From NCBI GenBank assembly GCA_009841225.1, contig VXMF01000012.1, forward strand, positions 1 to 64,000: a stretch of DNA of 64,000 bases. Direction: 5' to 3'. Source of the DNA: Terriglobia bacterium. GTDB lineage: Bacteria > Acidobacteriota > Terriglobia > Bryobacterales > UBA6623. The notes under the pieces were generated by a model. It made no database searches. It had not been told where the DNA came from and saw nothing but the letters and a program-made list of their open reading frames with translations. The position numbers were made by a program, and so were the translations under genes. Positions 57,058 to 64,000 of this stretch are shown here, in pieces (within the stretch, counting starts at the first letter, position 1; every line of letters begins with the position of its first letter).

Positions 57058-58632
57058 GTGGGCCTGAGTGACAACCAGCGGAAACCACTTGGACCTCGTC
57101 GAGCCGTACTGCTTGCTGCGCTGGCAGGAGCGTTGTCGGTGTGCCAGCACGCGCCGGAAACCTCGCACTGGCCCAACATAATCTTCATCCTCGCCGACGA
57201 CCTCGGTTTCGGGGATCTCAGTTCCTACGGGGCGACGGCAATCCAGACTCCGAACATCGATCGTCTGGCGAGCGAGGGAGTGCTATTCACCGACGCCCAT
57301 AGCCCGTCGTCGGTGTGCACTCCCACTCGATATGGCTTCCTGACAGGGCGCTATTGCTGGCGGACGTGGCTCACGCGAAGCGCGTTGAGTTCAGACGCGC
57401 CGTTGTTGATCGAGGAGAACCGTCCGACAGTCGCTTCTGTGCTTCGATCTGCCGGCTACTACACCGCCCACATTGGAAAGTGGCACTTGGGTTTTGGCCG
57501 CGAGGAGGATTACGCCAACGACCGAGACGGACAGGGCGAGCCGAATTCTTGGCGGAGCAGGAAGGGCGGCCCCGACTGGAACGGCGAACTAGAGCCGGGC
57601 CCGCTCGAGGTTGGCTTCGACTACTACTTCGGAATCCCCATCGTGAACTCCTACCCGCCATACGTCTTTGTGGAAAATCATCGTGTCGCCGGACTGGATC
57701 AGGACGACCCGATCGGCCGGATAGAGTCTCGCTACTTGGGGGAGATGCAAGGCGGCAAGGCCGCCCGTTGGACGGACAATGAACTCGCAACAGAGCTGAG
57801 CGCCAGAACGGTCTCCCTGTTGGAGCGACTCGCGAGCCAAGACCAGCCATTCTTCCTGTACTACGCCCCGCACCAGCCTCATAGGCCGTTCACACCGAAC
57901 GTCCGCTTCAAGGGCGCGAGCCAGTTCGGCGTATACGGTGACTTCATCGAGGAGTTGGACTGGTCGGTCGGTGAGGTGCTCGGCGCGTTAGATCGTCTGG
58001 AGTTGGCGGAAAACACACTGGTGATCTTCTCGAGCGACAACGGCGGGCTGCTGAACCCGGCCTCGAGCAATGCACAGAGGGGCGCCGGCTACGGTGACGG
58101 AAAGGCGCCTCCAGCGCCGGAGGTCGAACACCAGGCCAACGGGCCCGTTCTCCGTGGCGGCAAGGGCGATATTTGGGAAGGTGGTCACCGCGTTCCCTTC
58201 CTTGCCCGCTGGCCCAGAAAGATCATGGCTGGGACACGGTCAGACGAGACGATCAGCTTGACCGACATGCTGGCCACGTTCGCGGCGCTGGCTGAACAGG
58301 ACTTGACAGACGATGCCGGCCCTGACAGCTTCAACGTGCTGCCCGCTCTGCTCGAAGGAGAGCTCGACGACTCGCTGCGCCGCCCAAGGGTCATGCAGAG
58401 CGGCGGCATCAGCGGGATGCTCTCGATTCGCGAGGGCCCTTGGAAATTGATTGACGGCCAGGGCGGCGGCGGGTATCGCGACGGCAAAGCTGAGCCTGGC
58501 GAGCCACCGCAACTGTACGACTTGAGCCAAGACCTGAGGGAAGAGACAGACGTTTATGCCCAGCATCCGGACCTCGCTAAGCGTCTGCGGCAACTCTTGC
58601 ACAAGATCAAGGCGGAGGGACGCAGTCGATGA
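57058..58632 (+). CDS. Secreted FGly-dependent sulfatase (arylsulfatase-like)
   Basis: Sulfatase of 524 aa starting at GTG 57058. An N-terminal export segment covers about 14-30 (RRAVLLAALAGALSVCQ); the Cys gives only a poor lipobox. The metal motif is NIIFILADDLGFGD. The formylglycine motif CTPTR is at 87-91, followed by YGFLTG. HIGKWHLG and FSSDNGG complete the active site. It resembles the arylsulfatase A group (KWHLGF, NRPTVASVLRSAGY). It overlaps the next sulfatase by four bases. The substrate is unknown. Confidence 0.92.
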   Translation: MGLSDNQRKPLGPRRAVLLAALAGALSVCQHAPETSHWPNIIFILADDLGFGDLSSYGATAIQTPNIDRLASEGVLFTDAHSPSSVCTPTRYGFLTGRYCWRTWLTRSALSSDAPLLIEENRPTVASVLRSAGYYTAHIGKWHLGFGREEDYANDRDGQGEPNSWRSRKGGPDWNGELEPGPLEVGFDYYFGIPIVNSYPPYVFVENHRVAGLDQDDPIGRIESRYLGEMQGGKAARWTDNELATELSARTVSLLERLASQDQPFFLYYAPHQPHRPFTPNVRFKGASQFGVYGDFIEELDWSVGEVLGALDRLELAENTLVIFSSDNGGLLNPASSNAQRGAGYGDGKAPPAPEVEHQANGPVLRGGKGDIWEGGHRVPFLARWPRKIMAGTRSDETISLTDMLATFAALAEQDLTDDAGPDSFNVLPALLEGELDDSLRRPRVMQSGGISGMLSIREGPWKLIDGQGGGGYRDGKAEPGEPPQLYDLSQDLREETDVYAQHPDLAKRLRQLLHKIKAEGRSR

Positions 58633-60653
58633 TCCATGGTGAGAGGCCGTCGCTTATCGGCCGGAGACGACCAATGAACTGCGTATTGCGAACTCACCTA
58701 TGGGCGATGCTATCGCTCCTGCTCATCCTGACCGGATGTGAATCGTTCCGGGCGGATCGTCCGAACATCCTATGGATCTCGCTCGAAGACATCACGCCGA
58801 TGATGGGTGCATTCGGAGACGAGTACGCTCGCACGCCAGTTTTCGACAGCCTTGCCGCAGAAGGCATCCGCTACGACAAGGCCTACTCGGTATCCCCGGT
58901 GTGCTCCCCGTCACGGTCGAGCGTGATTACGGGCATGTATCCGAATTCGCTCGGAAGCATGCATCACCGAAGCAACACAAGACGACCGGAGTTCTCAGAG
59001 ATGCTCCCGAATCTCTTGCGCGAGTCAGGCTATTACACGACCAACAACCGCAAGAGAGACTACAACATGGGAGGCGATGACTGGCACGAAAGCAGCGATG
59101 GAGCCCATTGGAGGAATCGACCCAATCGCGACCAGCCGTTCTTCGCCGTGTTCAATCTTGGAGAGTGCCATTCGAGCATAACGAAGATTCCGGAAGACGA
59201 GATCGTCGAGGCGCGATTGTCTCGACTTAAGCCAGAAGATTTCCACGATCCGATGGAGGCCCCAATTCCGCCCTATCACCCCGATGTGCCGCAGTTTCGC
59301 AGGGCTTGGGCACGCTACTACGATGCGGTGACACAGGTTGACTATCGAGCCGGCGATCTGATCGACCAGCTAAAGCAGGACGGCCTTTGGGAGGACACGA
59401 TTGTCTTTGTCTGGTCCGATCACGGCGTGGGCATGCCACGGGGAAAACACACGGCATGGGAACAGGGCCTTCACGTTCCCTTGATCGCGCGCTTCCCGAA
59501 GAAGTATCAGCACCTCGCGCCCGCCGCCCCAGGGTCGGTGATTGATGGGCTGGTGACGTTGATGGACCTGGGCCCTTCCGCTCTGTCGTTGGCGGGGATC
59601 GAGCCGCCCGAATACATGCATGGCAGGCCGCTGTTTTCCAAGCGCAACGGCGACGTCGAGTACAGGGACTACGCTTTCGCGATGCGTGACCGGCTTGACA
59701 CCCGGTCTGAGATGGTCCGCACCGTGCGCGACCAACGATTTCGCTACCACAGAAACTTCTACCCGCAGCTTCCGTTCAAGCCCTTTGAGGACTATGAGTT
59801 TGATGCAGTGGTGGTTCGGCACTGGGTCGAGCTGGCGCGCCAGGGGAAGCTCACCGGCCCCCAGGAAATGCTCGCCATGCGGTTCAAGCCGCTCGAGGAA
59901 CTCTACGACTCGGAGAACGATCCTCATATGGTCAGAAACGTGGCCGGCGATCCCGAGTACGCCGACGTTCTCGAACGCATGCGCGGCCGGCTCAGCGATT
60001 GGATGCTGGAGGCGCGGGACCTCGGCCTGCTCGATGAGACGGAAATGCTCGAGCGTGAGAAAGCAACAGCGTCCCCGTGGGATCTCGGACAGTCGCTCGA
60101 GAACTACGAGCGGATCCTCGAGACTGCCGACCTGCAGGTTCAGGGGCCGACGGCGATTTCCGAATTGATCGCCCGAACCGAAGATCCCGACTCGGCGGTC
60201 CGTTTCTGGGCGGCGCTGGGCCTGGCGGTCGCAGGACGAATCGGCGGACCGGAAAGCGCTTCAAGCGTGGCGCCGGCCTTGGAGGCGGCCTTACAAGATG
60301 AGTCAGTCAGCGTACGCCTCACTGCGGCCGAAGGCCTCTTCGACCTCGGGCGCTACGAGAAAGGCCTGCCAATCCTCATCGAGGCCATGAATCATCCCAG
60401 CGTCGATGCTCAGATTCGGGCCGGCTGCATTCTCGATTCACAGCCGCCCGACGCAAACGAAGAGCTCCAGCCCGCTATCGAACCACTCCAACGGACCGTG
60501 GACAGATTCGAACAACGGCCGCGTTTCGGGTCAACCAACAACCCGTTCAAGCGAGCCCTCAAGGCCATCAGTGGTGAAGAGACGTATTACCGCTGGGGTC
60601 CAAGCGCGTCGGGAGCACCTCCGGACAAACAGGCGGCTGGTAGCGGCGCCTAG
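58629..60653 (+). CDS. Lipoprotein sulfatase with C-terminal HEAT-like repeats
   Basis: A 674-aa protein. The lipoprotein signal ends LLILTGCES with Cys37. The metal motif is LWISLEDITPMMG, and the formylglycine motif CSPSR at 92-96 is followed by SSVITG. The second metal site is VWSDHGVGMPRGKH. After residue about 500 comes a helical segment (AISELIARTEDPDSAVRFWA, then VSVRLTAAEGLFDLGRYEKG) that resembles HEAT repeats, so the enzyme is longer than usual. The ATG at 58629 overlaps the previous stop and has a GGAGGG site; an ATG at 58674 would give a shorter signal. It is translationally coupled with its neighbour. Confidence 0.9.
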   Translation: MIHGERPSLIGRRRPMNCVLRTHLWAMLSLLLILTGCESFRADRPNILWISLEDITPMMGAFGDEYARTPVFDSLAAEGIRYDKAYSVSPVCSPSRSSVITGMYPNSLGSMHHRSNTRRPEFSEMLPNLLRESGYYTTNNRKRDYNMGGDDWHESSDGAHWRNRPNRDQPFFAVFNLGECHSSITKIPEDEIVEARLSRLKPEDFHDPMEAPIPPYHPDVPQFRRAWARYYDAVTQVDYRAGDLIDQLKQDGLWEDTIVFVWSDHGVGMPRGKHTAWEQGLHVPLIARFPKKYQHLAPAAPGSVIDGLVTLMDLGPSALSLAGIEPPEYMHGRPLFSKRNGDVEYRDYAFAMRDRLDTRSEMVRTVRDQRFRYHRNFYPQLPFKPFEDYEFDAVVVRHWVELARQGKLTGPQEMLAMRFKPLEELYDSENDPHMVRNVAGDPEYADVLERMRGRLSDWMLEARDLGLLDETEMLEREKATASPWDLGQSLENYERILETADLQVQGPTAISELIARTEDPDSAVRFWAALGLAVAGRIGGPESASSVAPALEAALQDESVSVRLTAAEGLFDLGRYEKGLPILIEAMNHPSVDAQIRAGCILDSQPPDANEELQPAIEPLQRTVDRFEQRPRFGSTNNPFKRALKAISGEETYYRWGPSASGAPPDKQAAGSGA

Positions 60654-60673
60654 ACCGGGTTCAGGAGCAGCGG

Positions 60674-62263
60674 ATGCGCACGGAATTCGCAAGGCTCAAG
60701 CGAAGGGCGGTCGTCGGACCGGCACTCGGAGGCGCGCTGCTGGCATGGGCGTGTGCGGGCGGGGCGGCCCCCGACAAGCCCAACATCATCGTCTTCCTAG
60801 TCGACGACATGGGGCTGATGGACACTTCGGTTCCCATGCTGACCGATGACGACGGCAGACCGCAGCGCCATCCGCTCAACGACTGGTATCGCACGCCGAA
60901 TATGGAACGCCTTGCCGCGACAGGCATGCGGTTTAGCAACTTCTACTCCCACAGCGTCTGCTCCCCGACACGCATCTCGATCATGACCGGGCAGAACGCG
61001 GCCCGGCACCGAACTACCGACTACATCAATCCTTGGCAGGACAATCGCACGCTAGACAACCAGGCGTTCCCGCTGGCGGTGTCGCAGCGGGGCCCGCCGG
61101 AGTGGAACTGGGCCGGCCTGAAGAAGCGCGATCTGACTATGGCAACGCTCTTGAGACAGGTCGGATACAGGACCATCCACGTCGGTAAAGCGCATTTCGC
61201 ACCCTTTGACCACGAAGGCGCTGACCCGCTGAATCTCGGGTTCGATGTGAATGTCGCGGGCTCCGCCATCGGAGCGCCGGGTTCTTATCGTGGCCAGGCC
61301 GATTACGGGAAAGAGTCCAAGAGGCTATTGGCGCGCCCGGTTCCCGGCCTCGACAAGTATCACGGCACGGACACCTTCTTGACCGAAGCCCTGACTCTGG
61401 AAGCTGTGAGCGAAGTTGACAGAGCACTGGATGAGCAGAAACCGTTTTTCCTATATATGTCCCACTACGCAGTGCACTCGCCCTTCCACTCCGATGCTCG
61501 CTTCGCAGCGCGTTACCGAGACCGAGGCATGAGTAATCCAGCCCAGGACTACGCGACTCTGATCGAAGGCATCGACAAGTCGCTGGGAGACCTGATTGAT
61601 CACCTTGAAGCAAAGGGCATCGCGGAGGACACCCTGATCATTTTCCTTGGAGACAACGGAGGAGATGCCCCGCTGGCGGGCACGGATGACATCTCGTCCA
61701 GCGCGCCCTTGCGAGGCCGGAAGGGCAGCAAGTGGGAAGGTGGCGTGCGGGTTCCTTTCATTGCCGCCTGGGGCAAGCCCGCTGCGAACAATCGGTGGCA
61801 GAAGAATCTACCAATTCCCGCCGGTGCCATTCGCCACGAGGTCGGAGTCTGTTACGACCTGTTTCCTACCATTCTGGATTTGGTCGCCGCGCCGGTCCCC
61901 GCGGACCACCCCGTCGATGGCCAGAATCTGAAGGCATTGCTGATTGGGCAGTCGGATCCGAAACATCGAAACTCATTCCTGAACCACTATCCCCACCCGC
62001 GACGCGGAGAGAGTCATTTCTTTACCACCTGGCGCGACGGCGACTGGAAGGTGCGCTACGAGTATCTCGCTGAAGGTGACAAGCGTTACGCCCTCTACAA
62101 CTTGGCGGAGGATCCGAGCGAGTCACGGAACCTCGCGTCGGAAAATCCCGAACGGCTAGCGAGTATGACGCAGGACATGGTCCACGAACTGGAATCCATG
62201 GAGGCGGTGTATCCGCTGCAGGCCGGGCACTCATTGGAACCAGTCATCCCGAATTCGCGTTGA
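60674..62263 (+). CDS. Secreted FGly-dependent sulfatase
   Basis: A 529-aa sulfatase, third of three in a row, 21 bases after the previous stop. The export segment is about 11-30 (RAVVGPALGGALLAWACAGG). The metal site is NIIVFLVDDMGLMD. The formylglycine motif CSPTR is at 96-100, followed by ISIMTG. HVGKAHFAP and FLGDNGGDAPL complete the active site. The HVGKAHF variant in place of KWHLG suggests a different subfamily from the first of the trio. The substrate is unknown. Confidence 0.92.
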   Translation: MRTEFARLKRRAVVGPALGGALLAWACAGGAAPDKPNIIVFLVDDMGLMDTSVPMLTDDDGRPQRHPLNDWYRTPNMERLAATGMRFSNFYSHSVCSPTRISIMTGQNAARHRTTDYINPWQDNRTLDNQAFPLAVSQRGPPEWNWAGLKKRDLTMATLLRQVGYRTIHVGKAHFAPFDHEGADPLNLGFDVNVAGSAIGAPGSYRGQADYGKESKRLLARPVPGLDKYHGTDTFLTEALTLEAVSEVDRALDEQKPFFLYMSHYAVHSPFHSDARFAARYRDRGMSNPAQDYATLIEGIDKSLGDLIDHLEAKGIAEDTLIIFLGDNGGDAPLAGTDDISSSAPLRGRKGSKWEGGVRVPFIAAWGKPAANNRWQKNLPIPAGAIRHEVGVCYDLFPTILDLVAAPVPADHPVDGQNLKALLIGQSDPKHRNSFLNHYPHPRRGESHFFTTWRDGDWKVRYEYLAEGDKRYALYNLAEDPSESRNLASENPERLASMTQDMVHELESMEAVYPLQAGHSLEPVIPNSR

Positions 62264-62264
62264 A

Positions 62265-62280
62265 CCGCAGAGACCTGCGG
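62265..62280 (+). terminator. Small hairpin after the sulfatase trio
   Basis: CCGCAG pairs with CTGCGG around a four-base loop, one base after the stop codon at 62263. The stem is six base pairs and there is no T-run, so it is a weak candidate. Confidence 0.35.
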
Positions 62281-62352
62281 CGGAGCAGATGCTATGCAGC
62301 ATTGGCTCCGGCAACCGACCAAGAGGTCGGCGCGCCGGGAAAACAACCGAAC

Positions 62353-62775
62353 CTATGGCAGCACTTGCAGGCCTTCCAACTCGGCCGCTAGCGCCAGCTT
62401 CCTGTCAAAGCAGACGAACTCCAAGGGCCCTGCCACATGATCCTGAACCAGCAACACCGCGCCAAGCTGACCTGCATCGGCTGCGCGAATCCGATGTCGC
62501 GCCAGTAGATTGATGGCCCGTGAACGCACGGCGACCGCGTCGGCTACCTCGTCCCAGCTCTCGGCAAGAGAATCTAGCCGGGCAAGGACTTGGCGACGCT
62601 GAAAGCGAGACAGGCTGCCTTCTCTCGTTCTACGTTCAATCGCAGCTGCAAGTTCGGTTCGTGTCCACAGCCATGTAACGATCTGCCCGTCCTGCCCTAG
62701 CCACTCAAGCGAGGTGCTGCCGCCCTTCTCTAACACGAGCAGCGTAACGAGTGCGGATGCGTCCCAAGGCCTCAG
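62353..62775 (-). CDS. VapC-like PIN-domain toxin with apparent CTG start
   Basis: A probable RNase toxin of 140 aa. The C-terminal PIN features are clear: RIRAADAGQLGAVLLVQD, then FVCFDRKLALAAELEGLQVL. The conserved N-terminal segment WDASALVTLLVLEKGG, with the first active-site Asp, is in frame only upstream of the first usual start codon (GTG at 62736). No ATG, GTG or TTG is in frame between the Asp and the antitoxin gene. A CTG at 62775-62773 lies exactly where the start is expected, overlapping the antitoxin TGA (CTGA). So either CTG is the start, or the start was lost by mutation. Confidence 0.72.
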   Translation of the reverse strand: MRPWDASALVTLLVLEKGGSTSLEWLGQDGQIVTWLWTRTELAAAIERRTREGSLSRFQRRQVLARLDSLAESWDEVADAVAVRSRAINLLARHRIRAADAGQLGAVLLVQDHVAGPLEFVCFDRKLALAAELEGLQVLP

Positions 62776-63053
62776 AGGCGGTCGTCCCGATCTTCGTGCA
62801 GCGCATCCAGAACACTCACGGGAAGATCCAGAGGAGGCTCTTTGAGGATCGCGGTTGGATCGCCTTTGCCACGCCTGATCAGTCCTCGATTGACAAGCCT
62901 CTCAAGTGTCTTGGGATCATCTCCAGCAGTGGCGGGGACAAGTCTTGCGACTGGCATCCCGCGATCGACGATTTGGACCTCACCGCCACGACGAACTTCA
63001 TCGATGTAGCGCGACAGATTCGCCTTCAGCTGGGAGATCGATGTGGTTGTCAT
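62772..63053 (-). CDS. Phd/YefM-type antitoxin
   Basis: A 93-aa protein beginning MTTTSISQLKANLSRYIDEV, then RRGGEVQIVDRGMPVARLVP. This is the Phd/YefM DNA-binding fold with its typical spacing. The C-terminal half is variable and binds the toxin. The start at 63053 matches the family; an ATG at 63062 is two residues before it in the same frame. The gene overlaps the toxin frame by four bases. It likely represses its own operon. Confidence 0.85.
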   Translation of the reverse strand: MTTTSISQLKANLSRYIDEVRRGGEVQIVDRGMPVARLVPATAGDDPKTLERLVNRGLIRRGKGDPTAILKEPPLDLPVSVLDALHEDRDDRL

Positions 63054-63287
63054 TGAGTCCATTCTGATTCGTCGACCTAGACAAGTCTCGAAATGGCGCG
63101 ACATCTCTGTAGGGCTGACACCGGGCCTGTGGTCGAACCTCGAAAATCTGTGTATACAAATGGATCAAGGCTGCCCGCGTCCGACCCCTTGCCTGCCACG
63201 GAAGAGCGCCGCGCCAGACCCAGGGGCCAGGCTAATGCTTGAGCCCGCAACGCCAGCCAAGTCGAGCGTGGCCTGTACGATGGGAGC

Positions 63288-63854
63288 GTGGTGTTGCCCG
63301 CGCGAATCTGCGTTTTCTGCGGCTCCAGCAGCGGCCTTAGTCGGACTTATGCAGACGCCGCCACGGCCCTCGGCAGATGCTTGGCCGAGCACGGGGTCGA
63401 TCTTGTCTATGGAGGAGCTTCGGTCGGTCTGATGGGCGTATTGGCTGACACTGTCCTAGCATCGGGAGGCGAGGTCGTGGGGGTTATCCCTAAGGCTCTT
63501 GCCGAGAAGGAGGTGGCGCACAAACATTTGACGGAGTTGCGCGTCGTAGGTTCGATGCATGAACGCAAGGCGCTCATGGCGGAGCTCTCGGACGCTTTCA
63601 TCGCCCTGCCGGGAGGATTCGGCACGGTAGAAGAACTCTGCGAGATCATTACCTGGGGACAGCTTGGATTCCACGGGAAGCCGATCGGACTGCTAAATGT
63701 TGACGGCTATTTCGACTCGTTGCTGGCGTTCTTCGACCGGGCTGTGCACGATCGGTTCGTGCGTTCGACGCATCGCGGGCTCGTAATTGACGGCACAAGT
63801 CCGGAAGAGATCTTAGAGGCATTCAGCGACTGTCGCCCTCCGTCTTCGAGCTAG
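63288..63854 (+). CDS. LOG-family protein (cytokinin riboside 5'-monophosphate phosphoribohydrolase-like)
   Basis: A 188-aa cytoplasmic Rossmann-fold protein. The signature blocks are [49 protein letters not shown] and [20 protein letters not shown]. The PGGxGTxxE motif and the Arg in MHERK are catalytic in LOG enzymes, which release the base from nucleoside 5'-monophosphates. In bacteria the physiological substrate is often unknown. The start is GTG at 63288. Confidence 0.93.
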   Translation: MVLPARICVFCGSSSGLSRTYADAATALGRCLAEHGVDLVYGGASVGLMGVLADTVLASGGEVVGVIPKALAEKEVAHKHLTELRVVGSMHERKALMAELSDAFIALPGGFGTVEELCEIITWGQLGFHGKPIGLLNVDGYFDSLLAFFDRAVHDRFVRSTHRGLVIDGTSPEEILEAFSDCRPPSSS

Positions 63855-64000
63855 TGGACGGACCGGTCGAGTTGGTGACGATGGCTATCGAGGTTCCGGC
63901 ATCAGCGACCTGCAATCCGTCCAACACCTCATATGCCGCCCTGTTTGAGAGATCCAAGTGCCTCGACTAGGGACCGCAGCCGGTCACAGGACTGCAAATC
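63855..64000. other. Window edge, no recognised gene
   Basis: The last 146 bases hold only short frames without family resemblance. A gene may continue beyond the window on either strand, but nothing supports it here. Confidence 0.4.

Overview
This 64 kb window is high-GC bacterial chromosomal DNA. It most resembles an Acidobacteriota genome of the Solibacter/Bryobacter kind. The reasons are four large Oar-like TonB-dependent receptors with an N-terminal carboxypeptidase-regulatory domain, two PSCyt1/DUF1549/DUF1553 proteins with one DUF1501 partner, a PVC-type haem protein, five secreted FGly-type sulfatases, and an imuA-imuB-dnaE2 mutagenesis cassette. Planctomycetes share the cytochrome, DUF1501 and sulfatase families, but the number of Oar-type receptors argues for Acidobacteriota. 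This assignment is an inference from gene content; there is no rRNA here.

Layout. 1-55 is a poly-C tract at the sequence edge. 72-3470 is a TonB-dependent receptor (minus strand) with a promoter and a perfect palindrome upstream. 3747-5259 holds two hic toxin-antitoxin loci, one intact and one with a frameshifted toxin. 5445-8504 holds two convergent sulfatases. 8651-9952 is a housekeeping block: tpiA, secG and tRNA-Leu(GAG). 10145-11786 has a seven-repeat FG-GAP lipoprotein and a decayed vapBC-like locus. 12149-18192 is imuA-imuB-dnaE2 followed by dut. 18220-22167 (minus) encodes a PSCyt1/DUF1549/DUF1553 protein and a JmjC-like cupin. 22331-26116 encodes a small Tat-exported Asp/Ser-repeat protein, a PepSY membrane protein with a small partner, and a cysteine desulfurase. 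26136-28648 (minus) is a PQQ dehydrogenase with a dihaem cytochrome c, divergent from a second receptor and a PVC-type haem/HEAT lipoprotein (28981-35640). 35675-41593 (minus) is a PotABCD-like ABC importer whose operon was duplicated in tandem and then collapsed: two intact binding-protein genes flank a fused remnant of potB and potA. 41903-44695 is a propeller/DUF3604 protein, followed by a small NAD(P)-binding protein on the other strand. 45606-62263 is a co-directional run: receptor, Gfo/Idh/MocA oxidoreductase, PSCyt1/DUF1549/DUF1553, DUF1501, receptor, three sulfatases. The window ends with a Phd/VapC-like pair whose toxin appears to start at CTG, and a LOG-family gene.

How the genes may work together. 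The receptors would import ligands across the outer membrane. The sulfatases would remove sulfate from an extracytoplasmic substrate. The cytochrome/DUF1501, PQQ/cytochrome and PVC-haem proteins would provide periplasmic oxidation. The 45606-62263 run therefore looks like a sulfated-substrate utilisation locus that uses haem proteins and no SusCD pair. The substrate cannot be read from sequence. Toxin-antitoxin loci are frequent here and two of the four show decay.
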